Assembly: GCA_002729885.1 (NCBI GenBank)
Contig: PBUB01000014.1
Span: forward strand, 124,001 to 188,000
Length of the DNA stretch: 64,000 nt
Source of the DNA: Spirochaetaceae bacterium
GTDB taxonomy: Bacteria; Spirochaetota; Leptospiria; Leptospirales; Leptonemataceae
Reading direction: 5' to 3'
This document shows positions 27,222 through 35,454 of this stretch, piece after piece. The first letter of the stretch is position 1. The number at the start of each line of letters is the position of its first letter. The notes beneath the pieces are model-generated. The model did not search any database and was not told the origin of the DNA. It was given only the letters and a program-made list of their open reading frames with translations. A program made the position numbers and the translations under genes.

Positions 27222-28346
27222 TTACTGCCGGGCCTTCGAGTTTTTCTCCGGGATATCACTGAACTCCTTTCCAAAGTCTACCAGAAATACCTTTACTCGC
27301 CCATCCAGCATGACTCTGGCAGTGCTTTGATCCAGCTGCCTGAAGTATTTGCGAACGTGGAAATGAAATCTGTCTTCCACGGTTCGATCAATCATCTGTA
27401 GCGAGCTTGCAATTAACCTCAGCGGACCAAACTTAACAAATCGTCCGGCAAAGAATAAATAGTGAGGTGCCGAAGGGTCCGGCAGAAGAGTGGCCAGATT
27501 GGCCGGAGCCGATTCGCCTTTCAGAGAAATATTCAACGAATCTTCACCAATCCCTATGGTGCCCAGCTTTCCATGTACGGCCGGCGGAGGAAAAAATTTC
27601 TCCAGACGAATTCGAATCTGATTTCCTTTTACAGTAACGCCTGAGCTTTGATCTGGCACGATCAAGGAATCCAGCTGCATCCCCACTGTGCCCATCAGCC
27701 CTTTTACAAATGGCAAACCCAGGGATGTGATCTTTAGTGCATTTACTTCAATAATGCCTGGCTCCTCCGAGACCTTCACCTGGGCCAGCATTTCAAAATC
27801 CAACCAGGCTACCAGCTCCAGCTCGCCGCGAATCCTCAGAAGCCGCTTTCCTTCGGATTCCACAGAATCGATGACCATGTTACGGACGTGCGAATTGGAA
27901 TGACCAAAAACACGGTCATTCATGATTGTTTCCATCACAGAAAAATTAACTGAAACAGAGGCGGATTCCATGAAGATTTCCAGCTGGTCCGGCGCATCAA
28001 AATCCACAAGGCCATCGGTACGCAATGATTTCAGTAGTGCGGTTGCACGGCTCACATCGGCGTATATGGAATCGGTCCAGTACAACCGAATGTCCTTTAG
28101 ATACAGATTGGCATAACCTGCAGGAGGCAGTTCGCCTACAGCCGATGGAGCCAGCTCGCTGTCGTCTGATTTCCCTTCCTGCTGTATCTGCTCTGACCGG
28201 GACTTCTCCAGCTTTCGCAGCGCTTCGTTGCTGGCCTGACTGCTCAGAGACTGCTGAAACAATGCGGTGCGAATGCCCAGATAGATATTCGCACCGATGG
28301 ACAGTGCCAGTATACTTATGTAGATGTATCTGGACAAACCGGACAC
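27222..28346 (-). CDS. Single-pass membrane protein, unknown function
   Basis: The 374-aa product has one N-terminal membrane anchor (about 8-30), a short coiled-coil-like Gln/Ser/Glu linker, and a periplasmic region from about 75 made of long amphipathic strands (LEIFMESASVSVNFSV, ITSLGLPFVKGLMGTVGMQ). The strand-rich, helix-poor character with repeated LRIRGELEL-like stretches recalls lipid-binding AsmA/LmeA-type proteins, but I cannot identify it. It follows the SUKH-like gene by 7 bp in the same direction and probably shares its transcript with the DUF445 gene. Confidence 0.6.
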   Translation of the reverse strand: MSGLSRYIYISILALSIGANIYLGIRTALFQQSLSSQASNEALRKLEKSRSEQIQQEGKSDDSELAPSAVGELPPAGYANLYLKDIRLYWTDSIYADVSRATALLKSLRTDGLVDFDAPDQLEIFMESASVSVNFSVMETIMNDRVFGHSNSHVRNMVIDSVESEGKRLLRIRGELELVAWLDFEMLAQVKVSEEPGIIEVNALKITSLGLPFVKGLMGTVGMQLDSLIVPDQSSGVTVKGNQIRIRLEKFFPPPAVHGKLGTIGIGEDSLNISLKGESAPANLATLLPDPSAPHYLFFAGRFVKFGPLRLIASSLQMIDRTVEDRFHFHVRKYFRQLDQSTARVMLDGRVKVFLVDFGKEFSDIPEKNSKARQ

Positions 28347-28353
28347 AGCTCTC

Positions 28354-28734
28354 TTATTCGGGATTATTTGTCCTGGCCGTCAATTCCACAACACTGCGAA
28401 ACCAGGCCTCAAAACTTTCAAACTTTCTGTAGGGAGGCTCTCCTTTCAATAGCACAAAGACTCCATCGTCGGAGCCGTCGGATTTGAATCCAAATTCATC
28501 GTCATTCCACTTTGCAAAAACCGAATACCCGGGATGCTCGGGTATTTCCTTCAGTGGATGAAAATAGAAATTGGCGATCTCGTATGTGCCGGCTGTGAGG
28601 ATTTCGCGAAAGGCCGGAGACAGTTTGATGCTATGGTCTTTCTCCCATTGATCGAGATCCCCGGAAGTAAACGTAGGCCGGGGATTGAATCGCCCGGCAG
28701 ATTTCATCTTGTTGATAATCTCTTCAAAAGCCAT
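28354..28734 (-). CDS. SMI1/KNR4 (SUKH)-like protein
   Basis: From the ATG at 28734 the product is 126 aa; an upstream in-frame ATG at 28818 would overlap the DUF445 gene and add unrelated residues. The pattern LDQWEKDHSIKLSPAFREIL, then FAKWNDDEFGFKSDGSDDGVFVL, and the ending FESFEAWFRSVVE match the layout of SUKH domains. These act as toxin-immunity proteins in many bacteria, and as housekeeping proteins in others. No polymorphic-toxin gene is adjacent, so an immunity role is not supported by context. It lies between the DUF445 and single-pass membrane protein genes. Confidence 0.6.
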   Translation of the reverse strand: MAFEEIINKMKSAGRFNPRPTFTSGDLDQWEKDHSIKLSPAFREILTAGTYEIANFYFHPLKEIPEHPGYSVFAKWNDDEFGFKSDGSDDGVFVLLKGEPPYRKFESFEAWFRSVVELTARTNNPE

Positions 28735-28780
28735 GGGTCTTACAAAGGATGCGGGAAGCAGATGTCCAGCGAAAATGATT

Positions 28781-30001
28781 CTAGGAGAAAAACACCAGGA
28801 ATGCCTGGAGCAGACCAACCAGCCCTCCCAGGAAAGCTCCCAGTGCGATCAAAGTCAGTTCATCCTCTTTGAAAACAGAATGAAGCAATTCTTCGAACTC
28901 GGAAGGAGGCAGAAAAGATAGCCTGCGCGCCACGGTTTGCTTGATATCCAGGGCATCCACGATGTAGGTTTCCACGCGATCCGCCACCTGCGGAACGGCC
29001 CCAACCAGCATGTTGGCGGTCTGTTCTTTCATAAGCTGCCGCTGATCATCGTTGATCATCATAGGAATTACTGGCGTGTTCTTAACGGCTTTATCCACTC
29101 CTTCCGCCGCTTTGTCCCTTACCAGCTGAATCAGTAGATCGCCTCCGCGACCTTCGAAAATCATTCGAATGAGATTTTCTGAATGAAAGACTCGCTTCTC
29201 CAGGACATCTGCAAACTCATAAGAAACCTCCGGCTGACGTTTAAGAAACAATCCCTGGTAATAGATGAAGCCAAAGAACTTCCGGGGCTCCAGGGGGCGA
29301 AAAATCATCTGCAACGCCAGCCAGTTTGTAACGTATCCCACGATCAGGCCCATGATAGGCATGACCCACCACTGGTTGAGCCAGTGAATAAATGCCAACT
29401 GAAGAAGGCCAATTCCCAGACCGAACCATAATCCAGATTTTACGATAAAACTGAATTCCGGTCCTCCACATCTGCGAAACATTTCGATCAAATAGCTGGT
29501 ATTCTTGCCGCTCAGTGACGTTGAAACGACGGATTCAAGATCAAAAGCCTGATCCAGATCTTTACCGAATTCATGGTAAATATCCCGGATCTGGTTGGGT
29601 ATCTGCTTTCGCACTTCGTCGATGATATTGCTCTTTACGAAATCCGGAATAACGTTCCAGAGCATGGGGTTCTGAGCCTTGATAAGTTTTTCTACAAGCT
29701 CTCTGGCTTTGAAATCCACCAGACCGGAGATCAACTCGGTGATCTTTTCTGGATCGATTCGCTTGTAGAGTTCCTCTGGCTCTATGAGTCGTTCGGTGAG
29801 AATCCGGGTAATGAGCCCGCTCATTTTCACCGAATGATGTGGAATGATGCCCTGCCAGCCCAGTTTCCAGATGCCCTTGAACTCCCGGGGAGCGAAAATC
29901 ATCTGAACGGCCAGCCAGTTAGTAAACCAGCCTATGATTCCAGTAGTGATTGGAATCGAAATGTAAACGATCAAGTCTTGATATGGTATTCCCGCGATCA
30001 C
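28781..30001 (-). CDS. DUF445 family membrane protein
   Basis: The 406-aa product belongs to DUF445 (YheB/YtwB-like), membrane proteins of unknown biochemical role. The family's hallmark occurs twice: IIGWFTNWLAVQMIFAPREF near residue 22 and VGYVTNWLALQMIFRPLEP near residue 222, each at a membrane segment. A final hydrophobic anchor is present at about 382-405. The start is a GTG preceded by CCGGAGG at a 5-nt spacing, and that Shine-Dalgarno sequence lies in the 3' arm of a small hairpin. It heads a likely operon with the SUKH-like and single-pass membrane protein genes. Confidence 0.9.
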   Translation of the reverse strand: MIAGIPYQDLIVYISIPITTGIIGWFTNWLAVQMIFAPREFKGIWKLGWQGIIPHHSVKMSGLITRILTERLIEPEELYKRIDPEKITELISGLVDFKARELVEKLIKAQNPMLWNVIPDFVKSNIIDEVRKQIPNQIRDIYHEFGKDLDQAFDLESVVSTSLSGKNTSYLIEMFRRCGGPEFSFIVKSGLWFGLGIGLLQLAFIHWLNQWWVMPIMGLIVGYVTNWLALQMIFRPLEPRKFFGFIYYQGLFLKRQPEVSYEFADVLEKRVFHSENLIRMIFEGRGGDLLIQLVRDKAAEGVDKAVKNTPVIPMMINDDQRQLMKEQTANMLVGAVPQVADRVETYIVDALDIKQTVARRLSFLPPSEFEELLHSVFKEDELTLIALGAFLGGLVGLLQAFLVFFS

Positions 30002-30006
30002 ATGAA

Positions 30007-30022
30007 CCTCCGGCTACCGGAG
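30007..30022 (-). promoter_or_regulatory. Hairpin covering the Shine-Dalgarno site of the DUF445 gene
   Basis: On the minus strand the leader reads CTCCGG-TAG-CCGGAGG, then five bases, then the GTG start. The 6-bp stem with a 3-nt loop would bury most of the GGAGG. It resembles the longer hairpin before the DUF427 gene at 59158. Confidence 0.55.
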
Positions 30023-30077
30023 CAAATGCGAATCGCCAAACGAATGAATTACAGACGATAATGCGAAACGATACCGG

Positions 30078-30863
30078 TCAGCCCTGCTTAAATTGCTGAA
30101 AGTCAGGTCGCCGGCCTTCCATTACCGATCGGAACCCTTCTTGAGCTTCTTTTGTTTCGATTGTTCGTATGGTCCAATCCCGATCCGTCAATTCCATTTT
30201 AGAAAACATTTCATCAAATGGTAATCTAAGGGCCTTTTTTAATCCTACGAGAGCCGGTCTGGGCGTTTTCACCAGTTTCGTAGCAAAGGCCATTGACTGG
30301 TCGAACAGTTCACTGGCCGGATAAACTTCATCGATCAGACCGATTTCTTTCGCCTGATCGGGCTTTATGAGCTTTCCCTGCATCAAAAGATCGCGAGCCT
30401 GGTTCATTCCTACGGTTTCTACCAGCATGCGTGCGCCACTGGCCGGAAAATTCATTCCTATGTTTGCTTCAGGAAATCCAATTCGCCCTTTCTGCGAATT
30501 CATGAACCGATAATCCGAAAATAGAGCGAAAATCGCTCCGGCACCAACACAGTTTCCATTGATTACAGAGATCACAGGAATAGGAATATGGAAAAGAACC
30601 TGGGTGGAGCGAATCAGAATATCTACAATTCGATGGATATCCTTGTGCTGCTTATCCACCATTATTTGCGGGTCCAGACCATTGCAAAAAAAGCTCGTCG
30701 AAGCGCTGGTAAGAAGCATGGCGCTATAAGATTTATTCTTGCGGATCTCTTCCAGAGTGTTGGCGAACTCAAGAAAGGATTCCCCGTCCAGGGCATTGGA
30801 TTCATTGAAATCCATACAGAGTTCAACAATTTCTCCATGCTCTTTAATAATTGCTCCGCTCAT
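30078..30863 (-). CDS. Enoyl-CoA hydratase/isomerase family protein
   Basis: This is a crotonase-fold enzyme of 261 aa acting on acyl-CoA thioesters. The two oxyanion-hole segments are visible as TSASTSFFCNGLDP (about 52-65) and NGNCVGAGAIFALFSDYRFM (about 103-122). The catalytic glutamate equivalent to Glu164 of rat hydratase is present in FPEANIGMNFP. The position equivalent to Glu144 appears to be Ile in GAGAIFA, a pattern seen in enoyl-CoA isomerases, which use one glutamate. It is therefore more likely an isomerase or specialised crotonase than a classical hydratase. The gene stands alone, 76 bp upstream of the DUF445 gene. Confidence 0.85.
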   Translation of the reverse strand: MSGAIIKEHGEIVELCMDFNESNALDGESFLEFANTLEEIRKNKSYSAMLLTSASTSFFCNGLDPQIMVDKQHKDIHRIVDILIRSTQVLFHIPIPVISVINGNCVGAGAIFALFSDYRFMNSQKGRIGFPEANIGMNFPASGARMLVETVGMNQARDLLMQGKLIKPDQAKEIGLIDEVYPASELFDQSMAFATKLVKTPRPALVGLKKALRLPFDEMFSKMELTDRDWTIRTIETKEAQEGFRSVMEGRRPDFQQFKQG

Positions 30864-31043
30864 AGCTTTGTCCTTTTATCCATTTGGCTTCATGGCGTTC
30901 TTTCAGGGTGCTTCCCCTGGTATCAATTTCAATCACGTTTCAGAATCGTTACTGAATTCCGGGTCTGATAATCAGTGCATCTTCCGCTAACGAACGACTT
31001 TCGCATGAATCGTTTTGCTGTGAAAAGCGAAAACCTTAGCAGC

Positions 31044-32579
31044 CTATTTAATGGCGGCCATGACTCCCTGCATTCTCTTCAGCAGCGTTTCTTTTCCAAG
31101 CAGAGAAAACAGAATAGGAAGCTCCAGGCCATGCATTTTTCCGGTGGTGGCCACTCGAATAGGCATAAAGAGGCCCCTTCCTTTGGCTCCTGCTGTTTTG
31201 CCCGCAGCTTTCATAAGAGCTACAAAATCATCTGGATGTTCGGGGCTACCCTGCTCCAGTTCTTTTTGAAAAGCCTCCACTACATCGCTGGCTCCGTCAG
31301 CGGTGAGCACAGCCGCAGCCTCTTCGCTTTCCGGCTCCACAGACTTGCGAAAAATTTCGAGAATGTACGGGCCGGCATCATCCAGAGTAGTCATGTACTC
31401 CCGGATGGAGCCCAGAGCTTTAATCAGCAATTCCTCATCATTCTGGATAAGCCCGGTTACTTCCGCATCCTTTTCCAGGAAAGGTCGTGCGAAGGCATAT
31501 AGCTCGGGAAGGGCGTAGTGCCGAATATATTTCTGGTTGAGCCAGTTCAGTTTACTTTTGCCATTAATCCATTTGTTGAGCTCAGATCGCTCCATAGAAA
31601 GAGGATCAAATTCTGCTTCGGACTTATCATTTTCGAAGAAGTCAAACATGGCCGGACTTTTGGAACAACGGGCAATGTCGAATTTGGAGGCAAGACCGCC
31701 ATCCGGAAGAAATTCCACCGCATCTTCTGGATACCATCCCAGAAGAGCCATATAGTTCACCAGCGCTTCGGATAGATAGCCCAGATCGCGAAACAGCAAT
31801 ACAGATGTAGCCCCTCGACGCTTCGAAAGCTTCTTTCGATCCGTACCTACGATTTCCGAAATGTGAGCGTATACAGGAAGATCGAATCCCAGGGCTTTAT
31901 GAATCAGGATCTGCCTGGGAGTGTTGGAAAGATGCCCTACCCCGCGAATCACATGGCTGATTTTCATTTCATGATCATCAATGACAACTGCGTAGTTGTA
32001 AGAAGGAAATCCATCCGACTTTACAATAATGAAATCTCCAATCAATCGAGCATCAAACTTTACACGCCCCTGAACAACGTCATCCACCACAACTTCGGAA
32101 GGTTCTACTTTGAAGCGAATTGCATAGGGCTCGCCAGCATCCTTTTTCGCCTGAACTTCTTCTTTAGAAAGGTTGCGACATTTTCCATCGTAGACGTGCG
32201 GTACTCCCAGCATTTTGGAGCGGCTCTGCTTTTGCTCCAGCTCTTCGCTGGTGCAGAAACAGGGATAGGCAATTCCCTTTTCGATCAGGCTATCGGTGTA
32301 TCCATTGTATCGATCCAGACGATCCGACTGACGGTATGGTCCGTGTGGTCCTCCTTCACGAACACCTTCATCCGCTTTAATACCCAGCCAGTCCAGAGAA
32401 TCCAGAATGATGTCCTCGGACTCCCTGGTTGATCTTTCCTGGTCGGTATCTTCCACGCGAAGGACAAAGGAACCACCGCAAGCCTTCGCATAGAGATAAT
32501 TGAATAATGCAGTTCTCGCTCCACCAATGTGCAGGAAACCACTGGGAGAAGGCGCAAACCTGGTTCTAACTTCAGACAT
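31044..32579 (-). CDS. gltX: Glutamyl-tRNA synthetase
   Basis: This class I synthetase charges tRNA-Glu (and possibly tRNA-Gln). The HIGH motif appears in RFAPSPSGFLHIGGARTALF at the N-terminus and the KMSKS motif as KLSKRRG near residue 256. The 511-aa length is normal for the bacterial enzyme. The catalytic domain and the helical anticodon-binding domain (after about 350) are complete. It follows the 135-aa lipoprotein gene by only 6 bp with an AGG Shine-Dalgarno sequence, so it is probably cotranscribed with the two lipoprotein genes upstream. Confidence 0.96.
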   Translation of the reverse strand: MSEVRTRFAPSPSGFLHIGGARTALFNYLYAKACGGSFVLRVEDTDQERSTRESEDIILDSLDWLGIKADEGVREGGPHGPYRQSDRLDRYNGYTDSLIEKGIAYPCFCTSEELEQKQSRSKMLGVPHVYDGKCRNLSKEEVQAKKDAGEPYAIRFKVEPSEVVVDDVVQGRVKFDARLIGDFIIVKSDGFPSYNYAVVIDDHEMKISHVIRGVGHLSNTPRQILIHKALGFDLPVYAHISEIVGTDRKKLSKRRGATSVLLFRDLGYLSEALVNYMALLGWYPEDAVEFLPDGGLASKFDIARCSKSPAMFDFFENDKSEAEFDPLSMERSELNKWINGKSKLNWLNQKYIRHYALPELYAFARPFLEKDAEVTGLIQNDEELLIKALGSIREYMTTLDDAGPYILEIFRKSVEPESEEAAAVLTADGASDVVEAFQKELEQGSPEHPDDFVALMKAAGKTAGAKGRGLFMPIRVATTGKMHGLELPILFSLLGKETLLKRMQGVMAAIK

Positions 32580-32585
32580 GTAAAC

Positions 32586-32993
32586 CTACCAAATACGTTT
32601 AAACTCTTCGCGCAGTCCTATTTTATGAACCTGGAACACAACGCCCCAGTATTCATCGTTGATGGGATCCACTCGGACCACTCGACCATAGTTATTGATA
32701 ATGGCTTCCAGCTTTACCTTTCCCTGATACGTAGGGTAACGGGGCAGAAAAGGCTCTCTGGTAATCAGTTCCATAGCTCGCAGACGACCTTTCTTGAGAC
32801 CGTTCACCTGCGCTTCCTGTCTGGTGGTAGCAAAGATCTGCATGTAAACCTGGTATGTATTGCTGGAAATCATACCGGATTGCTTGAATTCAGGAGGAAT
32901 CTCCTGCAGCTCTCTCAGTGTATCCTCGGTGGAACTACACTGGACTGCCAGAGCGCAGAGTAGGAAGAAAATGGATGTCTTAAATGATTTCAT
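32586..32993 (-). CDS. Small lipoprotein, unknown function
   Basis: The 135-aa product has a signal peptide ending in LAVQC, so Cys19 is probably lipidated; Gln before the Cys is non-enteric but tolerated in spirochaetes. The mature protein has an N-terminal helical part and a compact C-terminal strand-rich domain (KVKLEAIINNYGRVVRVDP). The start overlaps the upstream lipoprotein stop by 4 bp (ATGA), and gltX follows 6 bp later. The two lipoproteins share a similar order of features and may be interacting partners. Confidence 0.7.
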   Translation of the reverse strand: MKSFKTSIFFLLCALAVQCSSTEDTLRELQEIPPEFKQSGMISSNTYQVYMQIFATTRQEAQVNGLKKGRLRAMELITREPFLPRYPTYQGKVKLEAIINNYGRVVRVDPINDEYWGVVFQVHKIGLREEFKRIW

Positions 32994-33616
32994 GGAAACA
33001 TAGGGGAGACAGTGGATTGTCCGTCTTTGCTGGTTTCGTTTCTGTTTTCCCAGGTCCGGTCATAGCTTTCTGGTTGAAAGCTCAAATCCACGGACTTGAT
33101 TTCATCGATCAAATTCGGGTCGCGAATTCGAAAGACCACGGTGCAAACATTGCCATCGCTGGTATCCTGTAAAGCAATGTAGCCCTTTTGTAGAATAGCT
33201 GCATAATCGATGGTGGCCAGAAAAAGATCCCGGTCCGAAAACTGCACCGGATAGTCCTGATCAAAACTGGCGCGATTGCCGGTAACTGGAACCGGTGGGA
33301 TACTCAGCCGGGTATGCAGAAAAATGCGCGCCATCCGGAACTGCGCTTTTTCCAGGGCTTTCTGGGCACAAATGCGGTCTCTTTGAACCTTCCCTGAATC
33401 GGCTGTGGAATTTGCCTTTCCACGGGTCTGAATGATATCGCTGGCCAGATAGCCCTCTTCTTCCAGATTATACAATGCGTATCGCTTATAGATAACGTCG
33501 GAAGGCTCCCAGAAGCGGCAACCGGCAAAGGAAATTAAGCCCAGAAGCATCAGGACGGCGGCACGCAAAACAGAAGTCTTGAACCCGCGATAATGCTGAT
33601 TCAAGTCAGAATGCAT
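32990..33616 (-). CDS. Lipoprotein, unknown function
   Basis: From the ATG at 33616 the product is 208 aa with a lipobox ISFAGC (Cys33). A longer frame from 33682 is open but adds a Cys-rich, signal-unlike stretch. The mature protein has paired helices rich in Ala, Lys and Gln (about 70-120) and a C-terminal strand-rich part (VCTVVFRIRDPNLIDEIKSVDLSF). I do not recognise it. It is coupled to the next lipoprotein gene by an ATGA overlap, and gltX follows. Confidence 0.65.
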   Translation of the reverse strand: MHSDLNQHYRGFKTSVLRAAVLMLLGLISFAGCRFWEPSDVIYKRYALYNLEEEGYLASDIIQTRGKANSTADSGKVQRDRICAQKALEKAQFRMARIFLHTRLSIPPVPVTGNRASFDQDYPVQFSDRDLFLATIDYAAILQKGYIALQDTSDGNVCTVVFRIRDPNLIDEIKSVDLSFQPESYDRTWENRNETSKDGQSTVSPMFP

Positions 33617-33706
33617 GAAGGGGAAAAAGCATTCTGTCCCTGCATCTCTGTGGTTGCACTCCTGCACCCGGAAAGGCTGCAACCGGACCCCTGGGAAGCA
33701 AGCGAA

Positions 33707-34897
33707 TTATGCACGTTCCAGCAGGGTAACCAGTTCACTGTGAGGCGTACCCGGAAAAAAGTCAAACCAGTGCAATTCCTTCATTTGAAAGCCACCTCGC
33801 TCCAGAATTCCCAGATCCCGGTTCAGAGTCTGTGGATTGCAGGAAGAATAAACCAGTACGGTGGACTTGCTCTGCACAATCCATTGGGCTAGATTTTCTT
33901 TCAGGCCTGCCCGGGGAGGGTTGGCTACAATTAAGGAATTCTGATCCGGGGCAGGTAGCTGCCGATTCAGATGCTGAGCAATATTTCCGCGATAAAGATC
34001 CGCATTAATGAGCCTGGCTTTGATTCCTGCCGCGCGAAAGTTGGATTTGCCTTTTTCCAGAGAAGGGCCGGAAGATTCAGCCCCGAAGTATTGGATACTT
34101 TTTCCATCTACTCGTTGGCCCGATCTCAAAATCAAATGGCCTCCAATAAGGCCGGAACCACAGAATAACTCATAAACTGAACTTACCTTCTCGCCGCTGG
34201 TCGCCAGAAAAGGTTGACTCATTAAATAAATGGAATCCAGCCAATCCGGAATCAAAAATCGATTCGCCTGGGAAAAACCGGTAGCAGCCATTCGCCAGCT
34301 AAAATCCAGCCCTGGAAGCGGAATTGCATCCGCTTCCTTGCGCTTCGCAGCCTGTTCCGTAAGATAATCGCGAAACTCCAGTTCTTTCTCAGAGGCAATG
34401 CGAAAATTTAGCGATTTAGAAAGATTGAGGCAGCCAGCTGACGGCAGAGGTACGACATCATTCGTATGCAATGCGAAAAAACCCGGGCCGGCCTCCGAGG
34501 CATGAAGCCTTACCTGATTACGATAATGATTCCTGGGTCCGGTATGAACCTTTAGATCTCCCAGAGCAGGAGCAATAAACTTATGCTCATGTAGCAAATC
34601 CAGTTTCAGCTGTAATTCCTCATCGTAAGATATATGACGAAAGCTACAGCCCCCACACTGAGGAAACACAGGACAATCCGGGGACACTCGATTACTGGCC
34701 GGCTCTATCACCTCTTCGCAGATTCCGAATTTATGCTGAGAGCGTTCTTTTACGATTCTAATGCGAACTGTTTCACCGGGCAAGGCTCCATGAACGAACA
34801 CTGTCTGTCCATCTACATGCGTCAGAGTCAGGCCATTCTGCACCCACTTTTCAATCCTTACGGAATAAGCCGATGGCTCGGATTCACCGGCATTCAT
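33707..34897 (-). CDS. RNA m5U methyltransferase (RumA/TrmA family) with Fe-S cluster site
   Basis: This SAM-dependent enzyme methylates uridine in 23S rRNA or tRNA. Its 396 aa hold an N-terminal TRAM-like RNA-binding region (about 10-65), a cluster motif CPVFPQCGGC (about 75-84) with a further Cys in SAGCLNL (about 135) for a probable [4Fe-4S] cluster, the SAM-binding VYELFCGSGLIGG (about 245), the catalytic motif VANPPRAGL, and the nucleophilic Cys in YSSCNPQTLNRDL. The presence of the cluster ligands points to RlmC/RlmD-like enzymes rather than TrmA. The target base cannot be read from sequence. Confidence 0.92.
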   Translation of the reverse strand: MNAGESEPSAYSVRIEKWVQNGLTLTHVDGQTVFVHGALPGETVRIRIVKERSQHKFGICEEVIEPASNRVSPDCPVFPQCGGCSFRHISYDEELQLKLDLLHEHKFIAPALGDLKVHTGPRNHYRNQVRLHASEAGPGFFALHTNDVVPLPSAGCLNLSKSLNFRIASEKELEFRDYLTEQAAKRKEADAIPLPGLDFSWRMAATGFSQANRFLIPDWLDSIYLMSQPFLATSGEKVSSVYELFCGSGLIGGHLILRSGQRVDGKSIQYFGAESSGPSLEKGKSNFRAAGIKARLINADLYRGNIAQHLNRQLPAPDQNSLIVANPPRAGLKENLAQWIVQSKSTVLVYSSCNPQTLNRDLGILERGGFQMKELHWFDFFPGTPHSELVTLLERA

Positions 34898-35110
34898 GAT
34901 CTGGTCCTTCGCAAAAAATTTCCATGATGGAACTGAGCGGATAAATATTCATTGAAAGTAGTCTGAGAGAGATTCAAATCTCTAAATTCATATTCGCGCA
35001 AAGTCTGATCCAGACAGGCCTAATCTCAGAAAGCCCTGGAACGGCGTCGCGCCGTGGGAGCTGCTTCAATATCGATCCTATTGGTGCTGGATCCGAAAGG
35101 GAAGCCTTTT

Positions 35111-35365
35111 CTAGAACAGTGCGTCCTGTTCTTTTTCGGGGATGGGCTCAACAGAAACCGATCCATCTTCCTGTTTTTTAATATATTCCAGCTTCTTTTC
35201 AGCTGTCTCGAGAATAGAAGTGCAAATCTTTTTCAGTTCCATGCCCTTTTCGTAAGCCTGAATGGAATCATCCAGCGTTAGCTCGCCGCTTTCCAGACTT
35301 CGCGTGATTTCCTCCAGTTGCTCAAGGGCCTCTTCAAAGGAAATATTTTCTTTCTTCTTAGCCAT
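35111..35365 (-). CDS. xseB: Exodeoxyribonuclease VII small subunit
   Basis: The 84-aa product matches XseB: ISFEEALEQLEEITRSLESGELTLDDSIQAYEKGMELKKIC, two helices that bind the large subunit XseA and activate single-strand DNA exonuclease. The xseA gene is not in the window, whereas it often neighbours xseB in other genomes. The C-terminal tail of about 20 residues is acidic. Confidence 0.93.
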   Translation of the reverse strand: MAKKKENISFEEALEQLEEITRSLESGELTLDDSIQAYEKGMELKKICTSILETAEKKLEYIKKQEDGSVSVEPIPEKEQDALF

Positions 35366-35454
35366 TATTCCTGTCCATCACCTCTAGAGTTCTTCGGTTC
35401 CGGGATTGTTATCTGATGTCGGTACCTGTAAGTAAAGGCACCTTAACGCTTGCA

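Noticed and set aside
35041-35055. ACGGCG-TCG-CGCCGT hairpin near xseB
   Set aside because: Short stem with a 3-nt loop and no T-run; no clear role.
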